NCBI GenBank assembly: GCA_028386065.3
Contig: JAKUCV010001934.1
Coordinates: 52,529 to 116,528, forward strand
Length of the DNA: 64,000 bases
Direction: 5' to 3'
From: Turnera subulata
Lineage: Eukaryota > Streptophyta > Magnoliopsida > Malpighiales > Passifloraceae
Shown here: positions 47,352-58,598 of the stretch, one piece after another
How positions within the stretch are numbered: the first letter of the stretch is position 1
How the letters are laid out: the number at the start of each line of letters is the position of its first letter
Program-made: the position numbers and the translations under genes
The notes under the pieces: generated by a model
Databases searched by the model: none
Told to the model about the DNA's origin: nothing
Seen by the model: the letters and a program-made list of their open reading frames with translations, nothing else

Positions 47352-47697
47352 TTTTTGTACCTTTTCAGGAACATCATGAGAACAATGTTCCCAAATTGAT
47401 TTGCTTCTTGCCCAATTTTTAGATTCCTCAACAGCGGGCCTTTTTTATATCATCAACTTTGCAAAAGCCTCGTGACAAGTTTTTCCAAAATCAACAAGAA
47501 CACGACAAACCTCACTGGTAGGATCACCTTTACCAAGAAAGCGCTCCTTAAGCAGGTTTCCATTATTGACGGATATTTTTTATGAGCATTCTTCAATAGT
47601 TTTTTTGTATCTTTTCAGGGATTGCACGAGTGGGTGTAACCATTATGAGATTTAAAGCGAAGAGAAAGATCATTCTATTCATATTAATATTAGCCAT
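47352..47697 (-). pseudogene. Broken gene for putative secreted repeat protein, 5' part
   Basis: On minus an ATG at 47697 opens MANINMNRMIFLFALN, a hydrophobic signal peptide, with likely cleavage after the TRA residues before IPEKIQK. A run of seven A (about 47602-47608) puts the following sequence out of frame. In the shifted frame a repeat unit follows that resembles the first unit at 16109-16350, with in-frame stops after ECS and after KLMI. It ends VPEKVQK at the LTR-B edge, which is the repeat boundary (compare IPEKIQK). So the gene had a signal peptide and at least three units, and was split by element B. Confidence 0.65.
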
Positions 47698-47932
47698 AGT
47701 ATTCTGGACAATGGCTAATCTAACTAGTTTATACTATAGCTAGAAGAAGAATGGATGGATAGATGAGTTCAATTGTGAGAGGCTCATTTTATATTGTACG
47801 AGAAGCTGAGCTGAAGGAAGAAGAAGGGTAACAAAACTTAATAGCATCAAATGTTGATATTGGCTAATAAAAACTTAAGGTGGGTGTGGGTGGCTTTACT
47901 AGTAGAGATTAGTTAATCAATTTTTAACAAAA

Positions 47933-48261
47933 GAGAAATTTTATGGTGGGGACTCCCCAAGTTTGATTTATTGTATAATTGATCTTAAATTCAATTATAT
48001 TAGGAATAATTAAACCATATAAGTATATATATTGAATGTGCAGAATTATTTCCTAAATAATACACAATAAATAAGGAAATAATATAAATTTTAGGAGAAG
48101 AATGGGGAACCTATAAGGTAAATTGGAAAAATAAATAAACCCTAGAATGGAAAGAGTGAACAATCAAAGGTTATTTTGTTAATAATCAAAGGTAATTTAT
48201 TAACATAAATAGGGGGTCTACAACAAATCAAACTTGGGGAGTCCCCACCATAAAATTTCTC
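47933..48261. mobile_element. Small TIR element (MITE), class unresolved
   Basis: Perfect 37-bp terminal inverted repeats (47933-47969 and 48225-48261) begin GAGAAATTTTATGGTGGGGA and include the palindrome TGGGGACTCCCCA. The interior is AT-rich and non-coding. I do not see a clear target duplication (left flank ...AACAAAA, right flank GTAATGTG), so the superfamily is open. Confidence 0.8.
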
Positions 48262-48517
48262 GTAATGTGACAAGCTATAAGTATTATTCCAACTAGCTCA
48301 ATTCCCGTGGATTCCACGGGCTTGCTCATTAATTAATTTTTTTAAAAAAATTTAACACTTTAACTATTATTTCTAGGCATTCGTTATGTAATACTAAAAA
48401 AAGTTACACATAATTTGTTTCCAAATTATACATTTTTTATCATTTTTTATTTTTTCATATAGATTTGGAAAATAGATAAAAATTAGAATATAAATCAAAA
48501 AAATAAATAAAAATAAA

Positions 48518-49533
48518 CTATTTAATAATAAATATAAATAATAACTAATTTTTTAAACTTAAACATGCATTATTGACCTCTAAAACAAAAAACATATTAA
48601 ACAACAGAAGAAAAAGTAAAAATAATAAATTAATAATAACCAAAAAAATAAAAAAAATATAAGAGAGTAATTTTCAAAACATAAATCTGTAAAATGAATA
48701 AAAATATTATTATAAAAAATATAAATATAAAAATATAATGTAGATCAGAAAAGTAAATTCATATAAACCTATTTAATAATAATATAAATAATAATTAATT
48801 TTGCAAAGTTAAGCATGGATAGTTGAGCCAAAAAAACAACAAAAATATTAAACAACAGAAGTAACAATAAAAAGAATTAATGAATGATAAAAAAAATGTA
48901 AAAAATTTAAGAGACCAATTTTAAATAAATATAAATGATGAAAATAAATAAAAAAATATTACTATGCAGAAAAAAGTTAAATTAGAAAATAGAATATAAA
49001 TCAGAAAAATAAATTAAATAAAATATTTATTAATAATATAAATAATACATAAGTGAGCCCCAAAACAAAAAAACATATATTAAAAAATAGAAGGAAAAAT
49101 TAAAATAATTAATTAATAATAAACAAAATATATAAAAAAGAGAAAAATTTCTAAAAATAAAAATCAGGAAAAATATTTTTAAAAAGCTATTATTATGAAG
49201 AAATAATATTAAAATAGAAAATATAAATAAATTAGGAAAATGAATAAAATAAAATACTCAATAATAATATAAATGATAATTAATTTTGTAAATTTATACC
49301 TGTGTCATTTGTTGATCCATGCTTGGGCCTACATAATTGACCCCTAAAATAAAAAAAAATATTAAGCACATAATAAAAAAATTTATGAGTTAATTAATAA
49401 TAATAAAAAAATAAAAAACATAAAATAAGAAATTTTTGAAATAAAAATCATAAAAATAAATAAATAAATCTATTATTATGAAGAAAAACTTTAATACAAA
49501 AATAGAATATAAATCATAAGAATAGATAAAAAA
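48518..49533. repeat. Decayed AT-rich tandem array, unit about 240-250 bp, in the Helitron
   Basis: A block of the form TATTTAATAATAATATAAATAA, then TTAAGCATG, AAAACAAAAA, ATATTAAACAACAGAAG and ATAGAATATAAATCAGAAAA, recurs at about 48518, 48767, 49015 and 49252. A partial copy near 49500 is cut by the gypsy LTR. The unit resumes in 57519-57620 after element G, so the insertion hit the array. Confidence 0.75.
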
Positions 49534-49977
49534 TATTTATCTAGTTGTTTCTTTTGCTGGAATTTTACTTTGAAAGTATTGTGATTGCCTGCATATTACT
49601 GTTTATCTTTCGTCCGTGAGCACTTCGGACTCACCCCTCGCCTGCGGGGTTTCATCCCGTAGGATGAGTTGTTCGTAGTACAGGTACGTGGTTCGGCCAG
49701 CCGCTGTTTCTGCTCCACCAGTCCCCGGATCCATACCTCCGCTGCATCTCATTATGAGTCTTCCGCTGCTGATATTTTCTATGTTGTTGTATCATAAATT
49801 ATATGTTTTTGCTACTGCTGTTGTGGTTTTAATAATGGTCTCCAGGTTCGGGTGACAGATGTTGTATTTGAGATTACTTGTACTGTATGTTATTTTGTAT
49901 GTACTGTCTGCTATTGTAATAAGAACAGTTCTGGCACGTGTTTACTGTGTACGGTAAATACGGGTCGGGGCGTTTCA
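49534..49977 (+). repeat. Element G: truncated 5' LTR
   Basis: It is nearly the same as 57074-57518 of the 3' LTR, beginning within TATTTATCTAGTTGTTTC and ending CGGGGCGTTTCA. Upstream sequence is Helitron array, so the first 2.3 kb of the LTR is deleted. It includes the 69-nt core at 49616-49684. Confidence 0.93.
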
Positions 49978-49980
49978 TTT

Positions 49981-49995
49981 TGGTAACAGAGCAGG
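49981..49995 (+). other. Element G primer binding site
   Basis: TGGTAACAGAGCAGG lies three bases after the 5' LTR end. It is close to the complement of the plant initiator-Met tRNA 3' end (TGGTATCAGAGCCAGG). Confidence 0.85.
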
Positions 49996-50100
49996 CAGTA
50001 GGTTCTTAGGGTAATAATTGTGCTTATTTGTTGCCTATATGTGCATAGTCTGGTCATTTCTTGTTATAACATGCATGCATACATCTTCACATAGGTACGA

Positions 50101-51190
50101 ATGGATCCGGTGGGAGGAAACCAGCATGTTGAGCATCATTTGGAAGATGACCAAGTATCGGTCGACCAACCGCAACCAGTCGTGGGTGGACAAGTACCCG
50201 TGGTTGCACCAGTGGACGCCACACAGATGATGCACACCATGGCGCAGATCTTACAGCGTCAGGACGCTAGGAATGCCCGTTTAGAGGCTAGAGAAGCTCG
50301 TGAACAGGAGAATCAATGACCGGTTGAGGACCCTGTTTACACCAAGCTGTCTAAGCTAGGTCTTGATGCCTTCACAGGGGTGACTAACCCACAGGCAGCT
50401 GATGAATGGCTTCGACAAGCTCACCGAGTGATGCTGAAGCTGAGATACACAGATGACAGGTGGGCTAGGTATGTTGCATCCATGTTTCGCAATGTTGTTG
50501 TGGATTGGTGGGATTCGGCAACACGTGACATGGTGAAACCAGTCACCATGCCCTGGGCACAGTTTACTGAGATGTTCTGAAGGAAGTTTGTCACTGATGT
50601 ATACCAGGACCAGCTCAAGCGAGAATTTCTGAGTCTGCGACAGCAAATCGGACAGTCGGTGAACGACTATGAGATCCAGTTTGATCACTTATCCATCTAT
50701 GCATCGGAGTATGTGTCCACACCAGAGTCCAGATGCAAGCATTTCTGGGATGGTTTGCGATCTTGCATCCAGACAGTTATGGGGTGCAAAGTTTATGAGA
50801 CTTATCAGGATATGCTTGCGGATGCTCTTCGTGCGGAAGTTATCTGGATGGGGAATGAGAGAGAAATGGAAGAAGTCCGGAAGAGGAAATCTGCACAGAA
50901 TGTTGGGAATCAGAACAAGAGGTTCCAGAGCACCGGTAACAAGTTAGGGTATGGACAGACTCAATCCATGCCGGTATCTCAGGGTCGAGGATGGAGTAAC
51001 AACAACAACAACAATCGTGGGAGTTCATGGACCCAGTCTGGAAGGACTTCATCTGGAGACACTCGCCCTAGACCTCCTCTGACTAGGGTGAGGTGTTTTG
51101 AGTGCAATGAAGTTGGGCATTATCGGAGTTCCTGTCCTAGGTTGGGAAGATCTGTGAGTTGCCGTTCCTGCTCACACTGTACAAGCATCG
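50101..51190 (+). pseudogene. Element G gag, interrupted
   Basis: An ATG at 50101 opens MDPVGGNQHVEHHLEDDQ. The frame continues through TGA at 50317 and TGA at 50578 (each where CGA is likely) to about 51140. The capsid part (Retrotrans_gag) is seen in DAFTGVTNPQAADEWLRQA, WARYVASMF, VDWWDSA and QFTEMF-x-RKF. The zinc knuckle CFECNEVGHYRSSC is at 51094-51135. A frameshift near 51145-51160 moves the protease part to the next frame. Confidence 0.9.
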
Positions 51191-53216
51191 GTGGCCAGCA
51201 TACCCAGTGGTTCTGGAGTTGGCCGAGGCCGTGGACGTGGAGCTGCTCCCACTCGGACACAGTCAGCTGTGAATCAGAGTGCAGCAGCTCCGAGGGCATT
51301 TGTGATCACGGCTGAGGATGATCCCGAGAATGCTGATGTTATTGCAGGTACCTTTACAGCTTTCGGTAGTATTGCATACACTTTGATTGATCCTGGTGCC
51401 ACACATTCTTTTATCGCTTAGAGTTTTGCTATACAACATAGCTGTAAGGAAGAGAGTTTAGCAAGTCCGTTGAGGGTTAGATTACCCGCGGGCATAGTGG
51501 TGAGATTAACACAAGTGTGCAAGGAAGTTCTCCTTTCATATGATGATGAGGTTTTCTTAGCTCATTTGGTTGTGATGAACATGGGTGGATTTGACATAAT
51601 CCTAGGGATGGATTGGTTGTCGAGGTATAATGCCCTGGTGAACTGTCGGACCAAGGAAGTATTGTTGACTTCCGATGGTGGACGACATGTTTTGGTAACA
51701 GGAATTAGGAGACCTGCAGCCACGTGTAGCATCTCTGCTATGCAGGATTCTGGAGTGAAGCCGCATGGTCCAGATGTTTTGTTGAACCACATCGCAAGTG
51801 AAGATGTACGGGATCCTACCCCGGGAGATATATCAGTGGTGAAGGAGTTTCTTGATGTGTTCCCAGATGATTTGTCGGGTTTGCCACCCGACAGAGAGGT
51901 TGAGTATACCATCGACCTGATGCTAGGAGTCACACCCATATCGATGGCTCCATACAGGATGGCACCAACAGAGCTCCAAGAGCTAAAGAAGTAGTTGGAT
52001 GAGCTGTTAGAGAAGGGTTTTATCAGACCCAGTGCCTCACCATGGGGTGCACCAGTTCTGTTTGTTAAGAAGAAGGATGGTAGCTTGCAGATGTGTGTAG
52101 ACTATCGCCAGCTGAACAAGGTGACAATTAAGAACAAGTACCCGTTGCCTAGGATTGATGATTTGTTTGACCAGTTGCAAGGAGCCACCGTGTTTTCCAA
52201 GATTGACCTTCGGTCTGGGTATCACCAGATCAAGATTGCAGAAAAGGACGTACCAAAGACTGCCTTCCGCACACGGTATGGTCATTTCGAGTTCACAGTG
52301 GTACCATTCAGATTGACCAATGCGCTAGCAGTGTTCATGTGTTTGATGCACTTGGTCTTGAACGAGTTTTTGGATAAGTTTGTTGTGGTCTTCATCGACG
52401 ATATTCTCATTTACTCTAAGAGCAAGGAGGAACATGAGGAGCATTTGAGGATAGTGCTACAGAGATTACGGGAGAAGCAGTTGTATGCCAAATTCAGCAA
52501 GTGTGAATTTTGGCTTGGAGAAGTTTCTTTCCTTGGACATGTGGTTGGCGAGGATGGAATAAAGGTTGACCTTGCCAAAGTAAAGGCCGTGTTGGAATGG
52601 AAACCACCTAAGAATGTATCCGAAGTCAGAAGTTTCCTTGGACTTGCAGGATACTATCGGAGGTTCATTGAAGGTTTTTCCTTATTAGCCAGTCCCATGA
52701 ATAAGCTATTAAGGAAAGAACAGACATTTGTTTGGAGCCCGGAATGTCAGCAGAGTTTTGAAGAGCTCAAAAGAAAGCTGACCACAGCGCCGGTTCTGAC
52801 ATTACCGAAGCCTAGAGTTGAGTATGTGTTGTTTTGTGATGCATCGGGACTTGGTTTAGGAGTCGTGCTGATGCAAGAAGGACGGGTGATTGCCTATGCC
52901 TCTAGGCAGTTGAGGACTCATGAGAAGAATTATCCGACGCATGATCTTGAGATGGCAGCTGTGATTTTGGCACTGAAGATTTAGAGACACTACTTATTTG
53001 GAGAGAAGTGTCGGATTTTCACTGACCACAAGAGTCTTAAGTACATCATGACTCAGAAGGAGCTTAACCTGCGATAGAGACGTTGGGTTGAGTTACTTAA
53101 TGACTATGATTGTACTATCGAGTATCACCCAGGAAAGGCCAATGTGGTAGCTGATGCCTTGAGCCGGAGACAACCAGAGGATGCTTCCACTACTCGATGT
53201 TCTCAGTTCTCGAGTT
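51191..53216 (+). pseudogene. Element G protease, reverse transcriptase and RNase H, with stops
   Basis: One frame carries stops at 51419, 51992, 52982 and 53075 (all TAG) and ends at 53214-53216. The protease shows YTLIDPGATHSFIA, with DPG in place of DTG; my recollection is that DPG also occurs in Tekay-type elements. Then come GFDIILGMDWL and the RT start [23 protein letters not shown], with the Q at the stop inferred. The catalytic motif is [11 protein letters not shown] (about 52390-52424). RNase H begins [13 protein letters not shown] and ends near the DALSRR linker. PFRLTNA and MCLMH stand where families have PFGLTNAP and FMNLM, suggesting substitutions in conserved positions. Confidence 0.93.
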
Positions 53217-54720
53217 AAGGAAGTTGGGAGTCGATTTGACAGTGGATGATACAGGAGCTTTGCTAGCACACATGAGTGTCAAGTCTAATCTAAGAGGATG
53301 GATAGTTGAGTTACAAGATGGAGATCCTGACCTGGTCAAGCTTAAGGAAAGAGTAAAGAGTGGGAAAGAGGACAAGTTCCGTATAGCTGATGATGGAGCA
53401 CTGATGATTGGGGATCGGATATGTGTACCCAATGTCAGCAATCTGCGTAGTCAGATCCTGGAAGAAGGACATATGACGCCATATGCGATGCATCTTGGAA
53501 GCACCAAGATGTATCAGAACCTGAAGAGCCATTTCTGGTGGCCTCGGATGAAGAAGGATGTAGCAGAGTATGTTGCAAGATGTCTCACTTGCCAACTGGT
53601 GAAAGCTGAGCATCAAGCTCCAGTAGGGAAGTTGAGATCTTTTTCAGTGCCAGAATGGAAGTGGGAGATGATCGCTATGGATTTTGTGATTGGATTACCG
53701 ATGACTCGGAGGCAGCATGATGTTATTTGGGTCATCGTTGATCGATTAACAAAATCGGCACATTTCTTACCTATCCGCCAAACTAATACCATGGATACAT
53801 TGGCGGGTAAGTATGTTGCTGAGGTTGTGAGACTACATGGGATTCCGAAGTCTATAGTCTCAGACAGGGATCCGAAGTTCACATCACATTTCTGGAAGAG
53901 TTTACAAGCAGCTTTGGGAACCAAGTTGAGTTTCAGTACTGCTTTTCATCCTCAGACAGATGGACAATCTGAGAGGACTATATAGACATTGAAGGACATG
54001 TTAAGAGGATGTGCACTTAATTTCAGTGGGAGTTGGGATAAGTATCTACCCTTGGCAGAGTTTGCTTATAACAACGGCTACCATTCCAGCATTGGTATGC
54101 CACCTTTTGAGGCTCTCTATGGAAGGAAGTGTAGAAGTTCAGTGTGTTGGGATGAAGAAGGTATGAGGTTGATCGTTGGACCGGAAATAGTCCAACAGAC
54201 AATGGATAAGATCCAGACGGTGAGACAGTGTATGAGAGCTGCTCAGGATCGGCAAAAGAGCTACGCCGACAAACACCGACGTGAGATGGAGTACAATGTT
54301 GGTGAAAAGGTTTTCCTCAGAGTAGCACCTTGGAAGGGTGTGATTAGGTTCGGCAAGAGAGGGAAGCTGAGCCCAAGGTATATTGGACCTTATGAGATCG
54401 TGGAGAGAATTGGACCACTAGCTTACAGGTTGTCCTTACCTAATGAGCTATCACGTATTCACGACGTGTTCCATGTCTCCATGCTGAGGAGATATCGGTC
54501 TGATCCGAGTCACATTGTAGCTCCAATGGATGTTAAGGTAGCAGAGGATCTTACTTACACAGAAGTGCCGGAACAGATTCTTGCTCGAGAAGTTCGGTAG
54601 TTGCGGAACCGTACCATTCCTATGGTTAAGGTTAAATGGAGTAAACATTCACGAGTCCACATGGGAAGTTGAGGAACACATGCGGACCCAGTATCCGCAT
54701 CTCTTCACAGAATAGGAATG
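53197..54720 (+). pseudogene. Element G integrase and chromodomain remnant, with stops
   Basis: After a frameshift near 53200 the frame runs to TAG at 54598, interrupted by TAG at 53983 (CAG expected in ERTI-Q-TLKDML). The zinc domain is H-x-G...RCLTCQLVKAEHQ (about 53480-53620). Catalytic residues lie in MDFVIGLP, SDRDPKFTSHFW and FHPQTDGQSERT. GPYEIVERIGPLAYRLSLP follows. After 54600, LRNRTIPMVKVKWS and, after a frame change, STWEVEEHMRTQYPHLF are the chromodomain region that targets these elements to heterochromatin. Confidence 0.92.
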
Positions 54721-54737
54721 AATTTCGAGGACGAAAT

Positions 54738-54756
54738 TCTTTTAAGGGGGGTAGAC
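54738..54756 (+). other. Element G polypurine tract
   Basis: TTCTTTTAAGGGGGGTAGAC lies just before TGTAACGGCCCGGG. The closely related tract TTTAAGGAGGGTAGGA precedes LTR-B. Confidence 0.9.
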
Positions 54757-57518
54757 TGTAACGGCCCGGGTAAAATTTATGTTTTTACTGGGACTATGAA
54801 AGGACTTTGTACAGTAATTAACATATGGAAATAATCTTTGGTAATTATTTTATGGAAAACCGAGCATCGGATTCCAATTCCGAGTCTCACTCCATACTTC
54901 AGAAATTTATGCGAAATTTCAGGGACGAGTTGGAATTTTCGGGATTTGGAAGCTGCGAAAAGACAAATATACCCCTGTGTAAGTTTTTTTTAACTCAACA
55001 GAAGCTAGAAGGACAATTAAGTCTTTTGCTGGTTCAGATATTTCCTATCCAATCATGCTAATACATAGTCAATATTTTGCACTAATTTGAAAGGACGGAG
55101 ACATTGTCGGCCATAAACCCTTGTCCCTCCTTTCCAGCCTATATCTTTGCCTAATCTTCAATCAAACCGGTGTAAAAAAAAAACAAATAACACACATAAA
55201 CACAACCGGCCACGAACCCGAGACTACTAACACACACCACCTCCACCACCGACGCCTTCACCGCCACCTCCCTCTTCACTATTTCGTCCTGCCCACCGTT
55301 GCGCCGCCACAGCAAGCCATCGCCACCGCCATTCTTCCTCTCTTTCTCCTCTTTGTGTTCTCCTCCCTCACGACGACACCGCCCGGAACCTGCAGCTGCC
55401 AGCCAACGAACACCACAGATCAGGTTCGTGGTAGCCGGCCCCCACTCGGCCTCCTCCCTATCGCGACGACCACTTGCCTCGCCTCCGGACGCACCACTGC
55501 AGCTGAAACCCGACAGCCGCCCTCCCTTTTCTGTTCGTCGCCGTCACAGACCACCATCGCACGCCTCTCCTGCAGTCGCCGGACCCGACGAGCAAGCCGC
55601 CTAGATCCATCCTCCTCCCTCGCGCTTCCCTTTCGTGCCGTCTCGTCGCCGTGCCGGACGTGCTGCCGCCTTTGGTGAGTAACCCGTTTTGTAAACGGGT
55701 GTATGAAGATGGGTTGAAGACGACCCGAATATCAGGGTCGCGGGTCGACCCGTCTCTGTGGTGGGTCGTGGGTTGTTTTGGGGTCTGATGGGTTGTGTGT
55801 GGGCTTGGTTTTTGGTTTGGGCTAGTTAGAATAGAATTGGGCTGTGAGTTAAGTGGCTGGACTTGAGTTTGGGTTGGGCTAGTGACTCTGCTGGACTGCT
55901 GTGCGCTGGGCCTGCTGCATGGACCTACCTGGGCTCCATGTAGTGGGCTGGACAACACTGTTCACGGCCCAGACGGTCCAGTCCAAGATTAAAAAAAATA
56001 ATAATAAATAATTAAGTAATAATAATAATAAGTACTAATAATAAAATCTGGACTATATAAATAATATGGTTATAGTTGAAAATTAAATATTTAGGGAGAC
56101 ATGAGATATGGAAATAATTGATACTCATGCATACAGGAATAATTTAGGAAATATATATATATGTGTATAAATAACGTTATAAAAGATATTTTAGTAAAGA
56201 TATGACTAAAGTATACCAGAAAATATATAGGTGTGACTAATTTCTAAAAAAGATTATTCTACAATAATTATAATTTTTGGGAAAGAAAATAAGTAATAGT
56301 AATAATAATTTTTATGGAAATATTTTGGGAAGGGTATACCGGAAAAATAACCGGGTATAAGTATAGAATAGTATTTTGACACAGGAATAGTAAATAGTGA
56401 ATTATGATGATAACGGGGTTTCACCGGGACGTTACAAACCAGTTTAGGTTTATTTTTACGATATAGCATCATTTGCATTTATGTGCATCTTATGTGAATG
56501 TATGCTGTTATTTGCCATATGGGAGCCGATAACGAACAGTATCCCGAGGAACCGGATCCGGGATAATTTGAGGACTTCCAGGAGTAGGCAAATCGGCTAA
56601 GGTGAGGATGGATAAACTTTGATATGTCGAACATGATACTGTGTTTGTTTTTCTATGATTATTTTGTCTGATTGAACTGCTGAGCCATTTGAGTTTGATT
56701 GTGGTATTATTGCTGTTGTTATTGATTTGTTGGTTGTGAATTTATTGATATGATGAGATAATTGGATAATTGGAAGTTGTGTTGACGACTTGTTTGTCAC
56801 TAGGAAAGTAGTGGTACGACTAGTTGGTTAGAGACTGTTTTGTGGTGGCTATGATCTGGGTTACTTATGTTAAGCATGCCTATGCTTGGGATGTCTATCC
56901 CGTTATTATATTTTTGGGATGTCTATCCCTGCGTTACTATTTTGGGATGTCGATCCCTGGATTGATCTAGCACCCGGAACATGTTAATAACCAGGTCTGA
57001 CCCCTAGCTTGTCCAGTGACAGGGCCGAAAGATAAAATTGATAATAATAAGCATTCTTTTGGTCTTGGCTAAGTTATTTATCTAGTTGTTTCTTTTGCTG
57101 GAATTTTACTTCGAAAGTATTGTGATTGTCTGCATATTATTGTTTATCTTTCGTCGGTGAGCACTTCGGACTCACCCCTCGCCTGCGGGGTTTCATCCCG
57201 TAGGATGAGTTGTTTGTAGTACAGGTACGTGGTTCGGCCAGCCGCTGTTTCTGCTCCACCAGTCCCCGGATCCATACCTCCACTGCATCTCATTATGAGT
57301 CTTCCGCTGCTGATATTTTCTATGTTGTTGCATCATAAATTATATGTTTCTGCTACTGCTTTTGTGGTTTGAATAATGGTCCCCAGGTTCGGGTGACGGA
57401 TGTTGTATTTGAGATTACTTGTACTGTATGTTATTTTGTATGTACTGTCTGCTACTGTAATAAGAACAGTTCTTGCACGTGTTTACTGTGTACGGTAAAT
57501 ACGGGTCGGGGCGTTTCA
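54757..57518 (+). repeat. Element G 3' LTR
   Basis: The 2762-bp LTR starts TGTAACGGCCCGGGTAAAAT and ends CGGGGCGTTTCA. The C-rich block 55200-55674 ends in TTTG|GTGAGT at 55675. AT-rich sequence follows to GAACAG at 56534-56539, then AAG|GTGAGG at 56602. Three hairpins of the type GGGATGTCTATCCC lie at about 56898-56957. The 69-nt core is at 57157-57225. The C-rich block is open over 185 codons (55121-55678) without recognisable domains. Confidence 0.93.
57157..57225 (+). other. 69-nt conserved structured core of the gypsy LTRs (one of five copies)
   Basis: It runs from GTGAGCACTTCGGACTCAC to GTACAGG. It can fold as two hairpins: GTGAG/CTCAC around CACTTCGGA, and CCTGCGGG/CCCGTAGG around GTTTCAT. 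Other copies are at 41378-41446, 47025-47093, 49616-49684 and 62886-62955. All are almost unchanged although the LTRs around them differ strongly. Confidence 0.85.
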
Positions 57519-58598
57519 ATAATTAAGTCCTGAAATAAAAAATAAAATAATAATAAAATATAAAATGATAAAAAAATATATAAAACATTAAAGAAACCAC
57601 CAAAAAATATTTTATAAAATAATAATATAAAGAACAATTAATTTATGAAGTGAAAAATTAAAAAATTAATAGACATGAAAAATCAAACGTACCTTTGCAT
57701 CAATAAACTCATATCTGGACTAATAAGGAGGTTCTATAATTTTGTGTTCAAGGATTCTCATAATTTCAAAACTCTAACTTGAATTTTCCCTAAATCATTG
57801 TCAGGAATCAATTCATCAAAAGCTTTAATATACATTTTCCTACACAAACAAAAAAATATAAAAATAATTAAAATAGATTGGGAGAATAAAAAGAATATAA
57901 TTACAAATAGGATGCTTAATTATGAGAGAAAAAATAACTTTAATGCTATATCAACATTCGTACTTATGCAAATAATAACAAAACAAAAAAGGAATTTGAG
58001 AGAATGAGTGAATGATAGAGAAATTGTATCACACACAGACAGAGATTGTATCTTGACCTTGTGTAGTGCAAAAACAAAACAAAGAGGGAGTAAAAGAAAA
58101 TGAATGAATGATGGTGAAATTGTATCACATACAGAGAATATTATTTCACAGAGATGATGAAATTTTTGAAGAGATACACGAAAAAACAAAAATGATTGAA
58201 GATTAGTTTTGAATAACAATATTATCTTATCAGTTGTAAAGTTTATCAATAAAGGTAATACAATTCTTAAAGTAGATCACATAATATATATAAAATAATA
58301 GAATAACGATGACTTTTGTTTTCAAATCAATGACATAACTTATCAGTTTTTTCAGATAAGAGATTAATTCTTATGAGGATTTTGTTATAAGAGTTTAATT
58401 ATTATCAGGATATAATTGGGAGTTTAATTACTTTGGGATAATTATGTTTGTCATTATGGCCAATCAAACTACACCTACAACCCTGCATATGGCAGTAAAG
58501 GAAGACCCCAAAGCATCCACATGGCAATAAAGCAAGACCTAAAAAATCTTATGTGTCAAAACCTGGTGAGGGATACAGCTTTAAATATATATAATAGA

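Larger units (their letters stand above)
49534..57518 (+). mobile_element. Ty3/gypsy chromovirus (Tekay/Del type), element G, 5' LTR truncated
   Basis: Its parts are a truncated 5' LTR (49534-49977), primer site, gag, protease, RT-RNase H, integrase with a C-terminal chromodomain remnant, polypurine tract, and a complete 3' LTR (54757-57518). The order PR-RT-RH-INT is the gypsy order. The missing 2.3 kb of 5' LTR removes the promoter side. All main domains are recognisable, with stops and at least two frameshifts. It is nested in a Helitron. Confidence 0.95.
48293..58598 (-). mobile_element. Non-autonomous Helitron, interrupted by gypsy element G
   Basis: On minus the 5' end at 58598 is TCTATTATATATATTTAAAG. 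The 3' end is the hairpin CCCGTGGAATCCACGGG (48319-48303), then AATTGAG and CTAG ending at 48293. The base before TC is A and the base after CTAG is T, the A/T insertion site of Helitrons, and there is no target duplication. The element's own sequence is about 2.3 kb (48293-49533 plus 57519-58598) with no Rep/helicase, so it depends on a helper. Much of its 3' half is a decayed tandem array. Confidence 0.82.
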
